This document shows positions 1 through 9,316 of a stretch of DNA of 64,000 nucleotides, in pieces. The notes beneath the pieces are model-generated. The model did no database searches. It had not been told where the DNA came from and worked only from the letters and a program-made list of their open reading frames with translations. Made by a program: the position numbers and the translations under genes. Position 1 is the stretch's first letter; each line of letters starts with the position of its first letter. Source of the DNA: Coprenecus sp902388455 (GTDB lineage: Bacteria; Bacteroidota; Bacteroidia; Bacteroidales; UBA932); contig OZ007032.1 in NCBI GenBank assembly GCA_963931615.1, forward strand, positions 1,116,001 to 1,180,000, written 5' to 3'.

Positions 1-16
1 CAGTTGAAAACCGCCT

Positions 17-589
17 TTATCCGTTCCATACCACCTTCCCGTTATGATGAAAAAAACCGCAGACAAGAACCAGATACTCGGGCATGTGCCCGTCGGTTCC
101 CCATTTCAATTCGAGGCCGAATAACTCGGAAGTCGTGCGTGCGATGTCGAATCCACATGCTTCAAGCGAGGGCCGGACCCATTCCGGATGACGGCACGGT
201 TTCCCGTCGGGGCGTGTACATGTACCTGCCGGACAATACAAGCAGGTTCCGACATAGGCGAACGATCGTCCGTTGTGAAGGCGCTCCATTTCAAGCAGTC
301 GCCTTTCGAGCCGGATACGCTCGGGGCGAATCAATGCCGTTGCGTCCGTAATCGGGAGGTCGCGGGTTTGTGGAGTGATCTTTGTGGCGACAAGCAACAC
401 GGAGTCATAGCCTGCGAGATACTCCTCCACGCGGAATTCGAATGGCGGACAGCCCCAACTGCGGCCATAATTGGGACAGGAACGGCAATATTCCGCGATG
501 CGTTCGGCATCACGGAAGCGAGCGATGTAGTCATCGGCAGGTAGTGTCGCCGTAAAATCCTCGGCTGTATATCGATGCGGTAAATCCAT
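17..589 (-). CDS. DUF2284 putative metal-binding protein
   Basis: This is a roughly 190-residue protein with the Cys-rich pattern of the DUF2284 family. An N-terminal cluster (CRSCPNYGRSWGCPPF) is followed by a central CLYC...C...C cluster around GTCLYCPAGTCTRPDGKPC. The Cys spacing suggests Fe-S or other metal binding, but the family's reaction is not established. The reading frame stays open upstream to 703. I chose the ATG at 589 because the homologous region starts there and a promoter-like box lies just upstream. It is divergent from cobO, with the B12 genes nearby, so a link to corrinoid metabolism is possible but only inferred. Confidence 0.8.
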   Translation of the reverse strand: MDLPHRYTAEDFTATLPADDYIARFRDAERIAEYCRSCPNYGRSWGCPPFEFRVEEYLAGYDSVLLVATKITPQTRDLPITDATALIRPERIRLERRLLEMERLHNGRSFAYVGTCLYCPAGTCTRPDGKPCRHPEWVRPSLEACGFDIARTTSELFGLELKWGTDGHMPEYLVLVCGFFHHNGKVVWNG

Positions 590-932
590 ATGACAAAGAT
601 AATCCTTTTTTCCGGTTTCGTCGAAGTCGGTCGCAAATATATTGCGATGTGGAGCCCTTTTACAAAAAATACCGCTATCTTTATGCAGTCGATACCTTAC
701 CACGCTATCTGCTGGTCGTCTATAAAGCCATGATGAACATGAGTATGACGTGGATGTCGATATTATATATATGCAGAGTGGAATCCTGCGAGATCGCCAG
801 TATGGTGCAGTATTGTAGTCCGCAGAGGAAATTCTATAGTTTAAGTGAGGAACGGGACAGAGTGAGGGCAGAATTTTGTGCCCTTCTTGATTCTTTGTTC
901 GCTATAAGGAAACCGAATAAAATTTTATAAAG
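590..932. other. Intergenic region between divergent DUF2284 and cobO genes
   Basis: This spacer holds the promoter-like box for the minus-strand gene. Towards 900-930 it becomes an AT-rich leader before cobO. The open frame at 649-930 has no recognisable protein character and is not called. No repeat or RNA gene was recognised. Confidence 0.5.
634..641 (-). promoter_or_regulatory. Candidate -7 box upstream of the DUF2284 gene
   Basis: On the minus strand this reads TATATTTG, matching the Bacteroidetes -7 consensus TAnnTTTG. It sits about 45 bases before the chosen ATG, with a purine-rich AAAAAAGGA stretch in between as a possible ribosome site. A second match (TATCTTTG, 594-601) is only about 5 bases from the ATG and would give a nearly leaderless transcript. 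Confidence 0.45.
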
Positions 933-1472
933 ATGGAAAACATGGGATATATTCATGTATATACCGGAAACGGAAAAGGGAAGACAACAGCGGCCTTTGG
1001 CTTGGCGGTGCGTGCCTTATGTGCAGGAAAAAATGTCTATGTCGGACAATTTGTCAAATCGATGAGATACAACGAAACGAAAATAGAACAATTGTTCAAC
1101 GGTTCTGTCCCGTCATTCGGCCGTATCCACATCGAACAACTGGGCCGTGGATGCTTTATCGGAAAAGTCCCCGAGCCTGCTGATGCGGAAACTGCGCGCC
1201 AAGGATGGGAGCGATGTGCGGCTCTGCTCCACAGCGGGGAATACGATGTTGTAATTCTCGATGAGCTGGCCATTGCCCTATATTTCGGACTGCTTCCGGC
1301 ATCTCTTGTCCTGAAGGATCTGCACTCCCGATGTCCGTCCATTGAGGTGATCATTACAGGACGGTATGCACCCGGGGAATTGCTCGATGCAGCGGATTTG
1401 GTCACCGAGATGGCAGAAGTGAAGCATTATTACACCCAAGGCGTCCTTTCGCGTGACGGAATTGACAAATGA
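933..1472 (+). CDS. cobO: Cob(I)yrinic acid a,c-diamide / corrinoid adenosyltransferase
   Basis: This 179-residue protein belongs to the CobA/CobO/BtuR family. These cytoplasmic enzymes transfer the 5'-deoxyadenosyl group of ATP to Co(I) corrinoids to make adenosylcobalamin. The diagnostic P-loop GNGKGKTTAAFGLA lies near the N terminus, YVGQFVK follows, and a VVILDEL Walker-B-like segment is central. Length is normal for the family. A second ATG three codons in (942) is an alternative start. It lies beside the B12-uptake operon, which fits a role in activating imported or salvaged corrinoid. Confidence 0.93.
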   Translation: MENMGYIHVYTGNGKGKTTAAFGLAVRALCAGKNVYVGQFVKSMRYNETKIEQLFNGSVPSFGRIHIEQLGRGCFIGKVPEPADAETARQGWERCAALLHSGEYDVVILDELAIALYFGLLPASLVLKDLHSRCPSIEVIITGRYAPGELLDAADLVTEMAEVKHYYTQGVLSRDGIDK

Positions 1473-1484
1473 ATTTCCGTTGAC

Positions 1485-1739
1485 TTGTTGGGTAACTCCA
1501 AATCAGAAGGTATCGGTTATGCTGACGAGACAGGCAAGACCGTCATCCGACCACGCTTTGCCTTCGGCTATCCATTCGAGGACGGCAAGGCGAAAGTCTC
1601 CGATTCTGAGGAACGGAAAGAGGTGGCAGGCTCTGGCGGCGAGCACTGGTATTGGGAAAGTGATGACTGGTACTACATTGACAAACAAGGAAACCGATGT
1701 GAAAATCAAGATACAGACAAGGACAAAACACATCCATAA
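1485..1739 (+). pseudogene. WG-repeat protein fragment
   Basis: The frame encodes WG/KWG-type repeat pieces: a GYADETGKTVI.PRF unit followed by WYYIDKQGN. Such repeats normally occur in tandem in much longer proteins. No ATG, signal peptide or complete repeat set is present; the frame begins only at a TTG immediately after cobO. It reads as a remnant of a larger WG-repeat gene. Positions 1740-1804 hold nothing else I recognise. Confidence 0.55.
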
Positions 1740-1804
1740 CACAGCAATAACCCCGGAGGTTCAGACGCGAGCCTTCGGGGTTAGCCAATACGAACAGCAC
1801 TTCA

Positions 1805-2026
1805 TCAATTGCCGAATCCGAATGACATGGCTGCCTGTTCACAGAAGCGTGCATATTCCTCTTTGTCAGTTCCGCTTTCAATATGGCGGTCTATCAGTTC
1901 TCCCAGTTCTCCATCATCGGACTGAAGATGGTATCCTGAGCTTCCGGCTTTGAGAATCCGCGTTCCCCTCGGATATGAAACCTCGTCCATCTCCCCTGCA
2001 AGAAGATCCAGGAATGCTTCCGGCAT
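1805..2026 (-). CDS. Small hypothetical protein at the end of the B12 lipoprotein operon
   Basis: This is a 73-residue acidic protein whose ATG (2026) lies three bases after the stop of the preceding lipoprotein gene, so it is probably translated from the same mRNA. It has no signal peptide, membrane segment or motif that I recognise. The C-terminal half is predicted helical and Glu-rich. It could be a genuine small protein or the remnant of a longer gene. Confidence 0.4.
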   Translation of the reverse strand: MPEAFLDLLAGEMDEVSYPRGTRILKAGSSGYHLQSDDGELGELIDRHIESGTDKEEYARFCEQAAMSFGFGN

Positions 2027-2029
2027 GCC

Positions 2030-3298
2030 TCACATCGGATAGATGCCCGTGACATAATGAGTGAGACCGCTGATTTTTCTGACAAGCTGCGGCGGATCCA
2101 CGCTGCAGTCATAGACCAGAATATGGGATTGGGGAACGACTCCCTCCATGTTCTCCTGGGATACAGCGACATAGAGAAGCCCTGAGTCCGGGTCGCCTGT
2201 CACATTGCAGTCCAGGATATTGGCATCCGGCTCGTCGGCCCTGAAATCCACTATGTCCTTCTCCGTCCTCCCGGTTCCGATGGAAAAACGGCTGAGGGTG
2301 GTCTTCAGACTGGAGGCGAACTCCGATTCCTCTGCCCCTGTAAAATAGATATAATCACCTATACGGGTGATACCGGAGTTGGAATGGGTGCCGGGAGATA
2401 TATTGGCAGTGACGGTCTTCTGGTCGACTATGCTCCAACTCTCCACATCGATAAAATACAGGAAGCCTGAATTAGGACGGCTACGGTAGTAGGTGGCAGC
2501 AACGAGAGTGCCGTCCTCTGTCCGGCACATGCCGCTGACCAAGTCGCCTTTTCCCAGCTCCAGACGGCGGCTGACAGCATTCTCACCCTTTGAAAACTCC
2601 AGCAGGGCCGTAGAAGACCAGAACCCTCCTGCCAGGGCATACATACGTCCGTCGACAACAGCCGCACCTCTGGGCGAGACTGTAGATTCCACCGTATTGG
2701 CTGTCCCCATATTGCCTATCTCATAGGAGCCTTCGACGAGACTCAGCCCGCCGGTGGAACAGTCGAAGCGCAGCACACCCTGCGCAAATATGAAGACATT
2801 GCGGCTGTCCAGCACAGCGATACCGCCCAGACTCTCGTCCACTTCCTCCATAGTGCCGTTGACGGGATGCCGGAATGTCATTTGTGCCCTGGAGAAAGAC
2901 TGTTCCTTCCGGAGGGTCTGCGCATCCGCCACGATTAGAAGACCGTTGTTCTCCTTTCCTTCAGCCTTGCGCCAGTCATTGCACAGGATATACTGCTTCC
3001 CTTCGCTCATGGACATTCCTACCCCGTCGTTGCCCAGTTCCGAAGCGTTTGCAGACGCATACACCCGGTTTTCCAGTGTTCCGTCGGGTGCAATGAAAGT
3101 GAGAAAGGCATTCTCCATAGTGTATTCACCGCCGCTCAGCAGGAGGACTCCTTCGGGATCGGCATAGCCGGTAAGTCCGGAGACGGGGGGAACGTCGGGA
3201 TCTTCCCCCTCCGGGGTGTCCGGAGAGGGATTGTCAGTGCAGGCCGCAATCAGCATGGCGGCGGTCATGAGGATATAAGGTAAATTTCTGCTGTTCAT
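2030..3298 (-). CDS. DUF5074-type beta-propeller lipoprotein
   Basis: This 422-residue protein has a lipoprotein signal (lipobox region MLIAACTDN), so it is probably anchored to the outer membrane. A Pro/Asp/Glu-rich linker follows, then YncE/DUF5074-like propeller blades. The repeated pattern is a strand ending in a time-course or resource phrase such as YILCNDW, VFIFAQG, MYALAGG or YIYFTG. DUF5074 proteins accompany BtuB and include BtuG, the surface B12-capture lipoprotein. It is the fifth gene of the riboswitch-headed operon and starts 2 bases after the gene before it. Direct B12 binding is inferred from context. Confidence 0.75.
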   Translation of the reverse strand: MNSRNLPYILMTAAMLIAACTDNPSPDTPEGEDPDVPPVSGLTGYADPEGVLLLSGGEYTMENAFLTFIAPDGTLENRVYASANASELGNDGVGMSMSEGKQYILCNDWRKAEGKENNGLLIVADAQTLRKEQSFSRAQMTFRHPVNGTMEEVDESLGGIAVLDSRNVFIFAQGVLRFDCSTGGLSLVEGSYEIGNMGTANTVESTVSPRGAAVVDGRMYALAGGFWSSTALLEFSKGENAVSRRLELGKGDLVSGMCRTEDGTLVAATYYRSRPNSGFLYFIDVESWSIVDQKTVTANISPGTHSNSGITRIGDYIYFTGAEESEFASSLKTTLSRFSIGTGRTEKDIVDFRADEPDANILDCNVTGDPDSGLLYVAVSQENMEGVVPQSHILVYDCSVDPPQLVRKISGLTHYVTGIYPM

Positions 3299-3300
3299 GA

Positions 3301-4755
3301 TTATTCATTAAAATAAAATCCTGCTGGAAAATGAGTAAGGTTGTCTATCCTGCGCACCGGTATGTCCGGGCTGCTGCTGAAGTCGAACTCCCAGATGGAG
3401 TTGGTGGTGAAGAAATTGCCGAAACCCTTTATCGTGTTGATGAAGACGTGGCCGGTAATGGGATTGACACCAAGGCCGTTGTACAGCTGCACCGCATTGT
3501 CGTCAAGGTTGAAAAGGTCTGTCAGGACTTCGTCAGTCACATCTCCTTCTCCGGCTTCCGGATCAAATACAGCACGGTACACCATGGTCCCGGAAGCATA
3601 GTAGACGGTGTTGCCGCTGGCAGCCATGCAGCAGCTGTAGACAGCGTCAGGCCGGGCACTGAGCAGGTTCTGGGTAACGGTGGAGGCCGCCGGATCAACC
3701 TTGTTCAGGGTAATCTGCCCTCCTTCTCCATCCATTGCGGAAGTGCATATTGCCCAGAGACATCCGTCATCCGCCGGAGCTATGCCGAGGAAATAATTAA
3801 CCATGTACGGGGTGGCCCAGAAGGCGTACTCCGCTACTGAGGACACCTGGTCTGTGGCCGGATCTATCTTCTTCAGTGCGCACAACAGGCCGTTCTGAGG
3901 AAAATATACCTCGCCGCCGGTTACTGCAAACCTGGACTTCGGTGCCCCTTCCGTACCCGATATGAAAGTCAGCGAGACATCGTCCATATTCAGGCGCCAC
4001 ACCCCTTTGTTGTCCCTGATGTACACATGCTGCTCGTCTATCACGGCTATGTGCGTCGGCCAGTCCAGACCCGGAAGCTGCTCTTTGGTAAGACTCCTCA
4101 CTTTCTTCAGAGTCACGGCGTCAGCCACTACCAGCATTCCGTCATTCTCGAATGAAGTTCCCTCGGGGTTGGTATCCCCGTTCTGTGAGATTATGTATAT
4201 TTTCCCGTCGTGGAAACACATGTCCTGCGCTACATTGCCCAGGTCAGTGCCATTGACGCGGCGGTAGGCGGTATCCACGACGTAACCCTCGGGAGTGATG
4301 TAGATGAGCGAGCCGTTTTCAGTGGTCATGTTTCCCTCATTGAGGACAAATGTTCCCCCTGCCCCGTCGAATGTGACCCGGTGGAAACTGACGCCACCGA
4401 CCGTGGTGCTCTCTCCGTCGTTTCCAGTAACAGTCAGTTTCAGGTTATAATCGGCAGTACCGGCAGTGGCGGAAGGGGCTGTGACATAGATACGGCCGGC
4501 CTCCCCGTCCACTGATGCCTGCCAACCCTCCGGCACATCTTCCAATGTTACGGTGCTTATCCCCTCCGCATGATAGGTCAGGACATACGTTTCTTCAGAT
4601 ACAAGCAGCACCGGATTGTCGGCAGAGGTACCCAGTTCGAATACAGGATCCTCATAGACAGGGCCGTTTTTACCAGTGCATGAAGTCAGGCCGGCAATAC
4701 AGCCTGCTGTGGCGAGAGCCAGGACCAGGCTCTTCAAATAAATTCCTTTGTTCAT
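3301..4755 (-). CDS. DUF5074-type surface lipoprotein with N-terminal Ig-like domain
   Basis: This is a 484-residue lipoprotein with a signal peptide ending at AGLTSC. Residues about 40-130 look like a bacterial Ig-like or PKD-like beta domain. The rest is a propeller of the DUF5074 type opening with FVLNEGNMTTENGSLIYI, the same blade that opens BtuG here (FLLNEGNMGSN). The probable role is outer-membrane surface binding within the B12 uptake operon. It lies 34 bases downstream of the neighbouring lipoprotein gene and is followed almost at once by another DUF5074 gene, suggesting duplication and divergence. Confidence 0.78.
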   Translation of the reverse strand: MNKGIYLKSLVLALATAGCIAGLTSCTGKNGPVYEDPVFELGTSADNPVLLVSEETYVLTYHAEGISTVTLEDVPEGWQASVDGEAGRIYVTAPSATAGTADYNLKLTVTGNDGESTTVGGVSFHRVTFDGAGGTFVLNEGNMTTENGSLIYITPEGYVVDTAYRRVNGTDLGNVAQDMCFHDGKIYIISQNGDTNPEGTSFENDGMLVVADAVTLKKVRSLTKEQLPGLDWPTHIAVIDEQHVYIRDNKGVWRLNMDDVSLTFISGTEGAPKSRFAVTGGEVYFPQNGLLCALKKIDPATDQVSSVAEYAFWATPYMVNYFLGIAPADDGCLWAICTSAMDGEGGQITLNKVDPAASTVTQNLLSARPDAVYSCCMAASGNTVYYASGTMVYRAVFDPEAGEGDVTDEVLTDLFNLDDNAVQLYNGLGVNPITGHVFINTIKGFGNFFTTNSIWEFDFSSSPDIPVRRIDNLTHFPAGFYFNE

Positions 4756-4789
4756 GTTCTTTAATGTTAAAATGTTACGATATGTGTGT

Positions 4790-5761
4790 TTAATCAGTTG
4801 TTATCTCTTCTCCAAGCAGATGGAGGTCCTCCACTCCCATTATCTCAGTGGAGCACTCGCCTATCCAGCCGTTTACCTGATTGACCCCGGTATAGATCCG
4901 GATAAAATCCACTCCCGGCAGGTCCACGCTTTGGCCCCTGCTGTCCACGGCCCAGGATATGTCGACGGCCGATCCGGCACCGGAATTGGTGTCATTGTCC
5001 GCATAGCCGTAGCGGAACTTGTAGAGGACGTAGTATGTCCCCTCTCCGCTCTCGTCGATACCGTTCTGAGGCAGGCAGGTGCCACTGAAAGAGAGCCTGT
5101 CCTCCCCGTACCACTGCGGGAAATAGGGCTGGGTGTGATACTTGTTTTTCGGAATGCTGCCCCGACGGCCCAGGATATCCTCCCAAAGGATGTATTCCTC
5201 TTCTTCGGAGGCTGCCGGTTCCTGTTCCGGACGCAGGTACGTCATACTGTAGTCCGGGTGAAGGGCCACGTCATTGCCGTTGTCCCTTGCAGCCTGATAC
5301 CAGATTTCCTGCGCAGGGTCGATATGGGCACTTCCGGCTATCTCATACCATAGGTCGTCGGGCAGCCCGTTGCCGTTGGCATCGACGGAGACCATGATAA
5401 TACCCGGCTCGCTGCTTCCCCCCTCGTCCCCGAATGCATTGCCCAGCACCCGGAAGTCGCACAGCCCCTCCCGGTTCTCGATCGTATGGTCGAATCCCAC
5501 CACCACATATCCGCCCCAGCCGCCGAGGGAGATCAGCCCGCGGTTGTTGTTCCCGATGGCCTTCAGGACTTTCCGGTTCATTGTCTCCTGTGTGTCGCCT
5601 TCCTCATAGAGGGGCATAGTATTGACAAACTGACCGGGAGCCGGCATATATTCGAATACTTCGGTGATGTAGGGAGTTGCGTCCTTTACGGCCTTTTCCT
5701 TACTGCAGGCTGTCAGGACTATGGCCACTAGCCACGTCGCATAAATTACAGAATGTCTCAT
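4790..5761 (-). CDS. Surface lipoprotein of the B12 uptake locus (possibly BtuH-like)
   Basis: This 323-residue protein has a lipobox (VLTACSKE) and is predicted all-beta. It carries a DANGNGLPDDLWYEIAGS segment resembling a calcium-loop or PKD-type cell-surface protein. Gut Bacteroidales BtuB-BtuG loci often encode an additional surface lipoprotein that binds cobalamin (BtuH). The position fits, but I cannot confirm homology by eye. Its start overlaps the btuG stop by 4 bases (ATGA), indicating translational coupling. Confidence 0.65.
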   Translation of the reverse strand: MRHSVIYATWLVAIVLTACSKEKAVKDATPYITEVFEYMPAPGQFVNTMPLYEEGDTQETMNRKVLKAIGNNNRGLISLGGWGGYVVVGFDHTIENREGLCDFRVLGNAFGDEGGSSEPGIIMVSVDANGNGLPDDLWYEIAGSAHIDPAQEIWYQAARDNGNDVALHPDYSMTYLRPEQEPAASEEEEYILWEDILGRRGSIPKNKYHTQPYFPQWYGEDRLSFSGTCLPQNGIDESGEGTYYVLYKFRYGYADNDTNSGAGSAVDISWAVDSRGQSVDLPGVDFIRIYTGVNQVNGWIGECSTEIMGVEDLHLLGEEITTD

Positions 5762-6930
5762 GGTGTCGTATAAAGCAATGGTTTACGTGTGAATACAATG
5801 TGTGCCGGGATATCCCCGGTGGTTACTGACCACTTGCGCCTGCCGTCAGAAGAGAAGCAGTGCAGGGTACCCGGACTGACATAGTCTCCGGCATCCGTTA
5901 TCAGGATCTCGCCGGTCACGGGATGGACAGCTATGCTGTAAGGAGTACTGATCCTCACGTCGTCTGTGATAAAGCTGCGGGTGACTGTCTGCCGCGTCAC
6001 TGTGTTGAATATAGCGTATGAGACACTCCAGTCCTGAGTCCCGTAGTTGAATCCGCTGCTGCATACGTAGAGAGAGTCTCCGCGGAGGGTCATGCTGCTG
6101 TTGGGCAGGTCCAGGGTATCTGTGCAGATGTCCGTCCTGGTATCGATGATAAAGGTCCTGGAAGGTACGCTGTAGTAGTCACCTCTGGAGGAGACATACA
6201 GGTTGCCGTGGAGGTCAGGCTCCAGACGGTGCAGGTTGATGCCCACGGGTATCCTGTACAGTTCCTTAAAACTTGCCAGGTCGATGACAGACACAGTGCT
6301 GTCATAGTCCGGCACCCTGTAGCCGCCGGAGTTGGCCACATACAGCTTGTCGCCGACTACAGCCATCTCCTCCGGCTGGTAGCCCACGATGCATGAGTCC
6401 ACTATCTGAAGGCTGGAAGTGTCAATCTTCACCACCATGCCTATGCGGGCATCCGGGTCAATCTTCACAGGACCGGCGTAGGCACTTACATACGCATACC
6501 TGCCCTTGAAGGCCAGATAGCGGCAGTTGGGCACGGCTATCTTGGTGATATGCCTGATGCTCTGCACATCCATAACCTCCACGTAATTGGAGCAGTTGAT
6601 CACCGCCCACAACTTTCCGCCGTATATCCCGATGTCGTTGCCGACATCTCCCAGATCCTTCACCTCATCGGGATTGCGCTCTCCGTAGATGTTGCGCGTG
6701 TACACTCCCGAGGAGTAGTCGTAGTAGTCCAACGAAGCCTTGTTGCTGCCCATGTTGCCCTCGTTGAGCAGGAAGAAGCCGCAGACATCGCCCGAGACGG
6801 TGTCCCAGGGATTGACTTCCACCGGCTCAGAGGGCAGCACAGGGTACTCGCTGCGGCAGCCTGTGACTGCCCATGCGAGCGGAAGTATTGAAATTAGCAG
6901 AAAAATGGTCCTGATGTTAATTGTTCTCAT
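5758..6930 (-). CDS. btuG: Surface-exposed B12-binding lipoprotein BtuG
   Basis: This 390-residue lipoprotein has a signal ending in AVTGC and a seven-bladed YncE-like propeller (DUF5074). Recognisable blades include FLLNEGNMGSN, DLGDVGNDIGIYGGKLWAVIN, RYLAFKGRYAYVSAYAG and EEMAVVGDKLYVANSGG. BtuG captures cobalamin with very high affinity at the cell surface and sits as a lid on BtuB. I chose the ATG at 6930 (the frame is open to 6981) because it gives a normal lipoprotein signal and overlaps the btuB stop as ATGA. It is co-transcribed with btuB under the riboswitch. Confidence 0.88.
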   Translation of the reverse strand: MRTINIRTIFLLISILPLAWAVTGCRSEYPVLPSEPVEVNPWDTVSGDVCGFFLLNEGNMGSNKASLDYYDYSSGVYTRNIYGERNPDEVKDLGDVGNDIGIYGGKLWAVINCSNYVEVMDVQSIRHITKIAVPNCRYLAFKGRYAYVSAYAGPVKIDPDARIGMVVKIDTSSLQIVDSCIVGYQPEEMAVVGDKLYVANSGGYRVPDYDSTVSVIDLASFKELYRIPVGINLHRLEPDLHGNLYVSSRGDYYSVPSRTFIIDTRTDICTDTLDLPNSSMTLRGDSLYVCSSGFNYGTQDWSVSYAIFNTVTRQTVTRSFITDDVRISTPYSIAVHPVTGEILITDAGDYVSPGTLHCFSSDGRRKWSVTTGDIPAHIVFTRKPLLYTTP

Positions 6931-8981
6931 ATCGTAAGGCTTAATGTTATCTTGAAATTGGTGCCGGGCATGGGGTACCACTTCACCACCTCGTACTGCT
7001 GGTTGAAGATGTTGTTGACCTCCGCAGTAACTCCCAGGTCCACCTTCTTGATGTGGAAGACCTTGGAGAGCGAGAGGTCGCTGGTGTACCAGGGCTGGAT
7101 GTAGTTGACCGGCACATTGCCGCCGAGCATGTATCTCTCACCGGTATAGACGAAGCTGTAGTGGAAGTCCCAGGTCCGGTAGCTGACACTTAAGACGGCC
7201 GAGCCACTGTGCAGCGGCACGTAGGGTATCTGGTCGCCGTAGGTGCTGATGACACCCTCGTATCCCTCGTCCTTCTTGGTGTCGGTGAAGTCCTGGGCCT
7301 TCTGATAAGTGTAGTTCAGCCTGGCGGATATATCCACCGGACCGAAGCGGAATGAGGGGGTCAGGACTACATCCATACCCCGTATCTCCACGTAGCCCAG
7401 GTTGACCATCGTCCATACCAGCTGGTTGGAGGTCGGGGTGGCGATAATCTTGTCCTTCACTGTATTGTAGTAGACGTCCACACTGGCTTGAAGTCCGGCA
7501 AACCATGAATAGAAGGCCTTGTGGTATGCGGCGCCCACATTGTACTGTGTGGTGTATTCGGGCCGGAGGTTGCGGTTGCCCAGTTGGACGTAGTAGAGGT
7601 CGTTGAAGGTGGGCATGCGGAATATCTTCTTGTAGAAGGCCCTGAAGCTCAGCCCTACCCTCTTCCACGGGGTGTAGGAGACGATCACCGTGGGCGTCCA
7701 TTCATTTTTGTCACCGGCTGTCTCCATGTCCCTTTTGCTCATGTCGTGGACATAAGTATAGAGCAGACTGGCCTGGGCACTGAGACCGAAGTCGAAATTG
7801 ACCGAGGTGGCCGCAGCGGAGAGGACGGTCAGCCTGCGCGGCTGTATGAAATTGGCGTTGAACATCTCCGTACCGTCGGCATCCAGACTGTTCCACTGCA
7901 GGTCGCAGGAAAGGTTGGCACTCCAGATCCGGCCGGCCGAGAACAGATGGGAGGTGGTCAGATACAGCTCCTGCTGCCAGTAGTGATTGTCCATCGGCTG
8001 GACAGTGCTGTGCGGGGGCATTATGTAGTTCATGTAATCGTTGGCGTACTTGGCCTGCACCTTTAGGCTGTAGAAATCAGCCGCTTTATGCGTCAGGGCC
8101 GTCTGCACGAAGATGTTGCGGTCCTTCTGCCGGTCCTCGTTGAGCAGCGAGATGCCGTAGTCCTTCTTGACCGCCGCACCGGGATAGCCCCTCTCCGACC
8201 AGTAGAAATAGCCTTTGAGCATGAAGTCCGTCCGCGGCATCTGACCGAACAGGCCTGCCTCCGCCCTGACGAACATCACGTCCCCGTTGCGGCGCACCTC
8301 CGTCGTATCGTAGCCTCCGTCCCTCTGATATCGGAACTTGTAGCGTCCGGAAGTATTGAGGAACTCTGCATTGACCGAGGTACTGAAATATTTTCCTATG
8401 CGGTGCTCCCACAGCCCCGAGAGGTCAATGAGGTCGAATGAGCCGCTGCGCAGCTTGAAATTCAGATTATTCCCTCTGTCTCCGCTGAACTTCGGCCTCC
8501 TGGACACCATGTACAGCGCAGCCGCCGAGGCATAGTCCCTGGCCGACTGGAAGATATCACTCTTCTGCCCGTTGTACACCGACAGGACTTCCATATTGTC
8601 CATGGAGAACTTACCCAGATCCACCGTCCCGTTCTGGGCATTGGAAATCTGGATGCCGTCATAGAAGACCCCTACATGCTGGCTGCCGAGGCTGCGGATA
8701 TTGACCGTCTTGAGGCCGCCTATGCCGCCGTAGTCCTTGATCTGCACGCCCGAAAAATATCGGAGCGCATCGGCTATCGAATTGGAGCTCAACCGTTGAA
8801 GCTGCTCTCCGGAGAGCTTCTGAGCCGGCACGATCTCCCTTATACGGTCGGCCGTGACCACTACCTCTCCGAGGGTGTCTGCGGGCAGCTCCGGGATTCC
8901 GTCCTGGGCCCGGAGTGAAGCTGTCAGCGACAGCATGAGCACAATAATAGGTAAAACAGTACCTGCTTTCTTATAGTTCAT
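6927..8981 (-). CDS. btuB: TonB-dependent vitamin B12 outer-membrane receptor BtuB
   Basis: This 684-residue receptor has a signal peptide (LTASLRAQ), a TonB-box/plug region (DTLGEVVVTADRIRE, then IADALRYFSGVQIKDYGG and VNIRSLGSQHVGVFYDG) and a 22-strand-type barrel. The barrel ends in a typical C-terminal strand, FKITLSLTI. It imports corrinoids across the outer membrane using TonB energy. I chose the start at 8981 for the signal peptide; the frame continues upstream to 9068. The cobalamin riboswitch immediately upstream supports the substrate. Its stop overlaps the btuG start. Confidence 0.93.
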   Translation of the reverse strand: MNYKKAGTVLPIIVLMLSLTASLRAQDGIPELPADTLGEVVVTADRIREIVPAQKLSGEQLQRLSSNSIADALRYFSGVQIKDYGGIGGLKTVNIRSLGSQHVGVFYDGIQISNAQNGTVDLGKFSMDNMEVLSVYNGQKSDIFQSARDYASAAALYMVSRRPKFSGDRGNNLNFKLRSGSFDLIDLSGLWEHRIGKYFSTSVNAEFLNTSGRYKFRYQRDGGYDTTEVRRNGDVMFVRAEAGLFGQMPRTDFMLKGYFYWSERGYPGAAVKKDYGISLLNEDRQKDRNIFVQTALTHKAADFYSLKVQAKYANDYMNYIMPPHSTVQPMDNHYWQQELYLTTSHLFSAGRIWSANLSCDLQWNSLDADGTEMFNANFIQPRRLTVLSAAATSVNFDFGLSAQASLLYTYVHDMSKRDMETAGDKNEWTPTVIVSYTPWKRVGLSFRAFYKKIFRMPTFNDLYYVQLGNRNLRPEYTTQYNVGAAYHKAFYSWFAGLQASVDVYYNTVKDKIIATPTSNQLVWTMVNLGYVEIRGMDVVLTPSFRFGPVDISARLNYTYQKAQDFTDTKKDEGYEGVISTYGDQIPYVPLHSGSAVLSVSYRTWDFHYSFVYTGERYMLGGNVPVNYIQPWYTSDLSLSKVFHIKKVDLGVTAEVNNIFNQQYEVVKWYPMPGTNFKITLSLTI

Positions 8982-9111
8982 TGCCAAATTATTTTCCAAC
9001 TCCCGGGATTCCCTTGCGTCATATTTGGCGCAAAGGCAGACTGTCTGTTCCTGAAGAAGAAAAATCATTCAGCATTGCCGCACCCGACTCCCGCAGGGCA
9101 GACAGTCAAAC

Positions 9112-9302
9112 TTGAAAGCAGGTCTTCTGACTTATTCCTCACAGCGGCAGCCTTCCCACCTTACAAGGCAGTGGCTCAATAGATTACCGCGTGACTTCCA
9201 TCCATACAGGACGTGGAAATTACAGCAGCGGGAACTGTCCGGGACTCTCACCCGGTTCCCTTTTAATTCCTCCACCGCAGAGCGGCGGACAGGAAACTTT
9301 CA
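9112..9302 (-). ncRNA. Cobalamin (B12) riboswitch controlling btuB operon
   Basis: Read on the minus strand, this leader has the conserved cobalamin riboswitch pieces in order. These are GGGAA, GGGTGAGAGTCCCGGACAG, CCCGCTGCTGTAA, the B12-box core GCCACTG, GGGAAGGC, and the 3' element AGTCAGAAGACCTGC (about 9118-9132). It should switch off btuB-btuG expression when adenosylcobalamin or a related corrinoid is plentiful. The ends are approximate. About 130 bases of leader follow before the btuB ATG and could contain the expression platform. Confidence 0.95.
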
Positions 9303-9308
9303 GCGGCG

Positions 9309-9316
9309 CAAATATA
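9309..9316 (-). promoter_or_regulatory. Candidate -7 box of btuB operon
   Basis: The minus strand reads TATATTTG, a perfect Bacteroidetes -7 consensus. It is placed so that transcription would begin at about the 5' edge of the riboswitch. No clear -33 element was seen at the usual spacing. Confidence 0.55.
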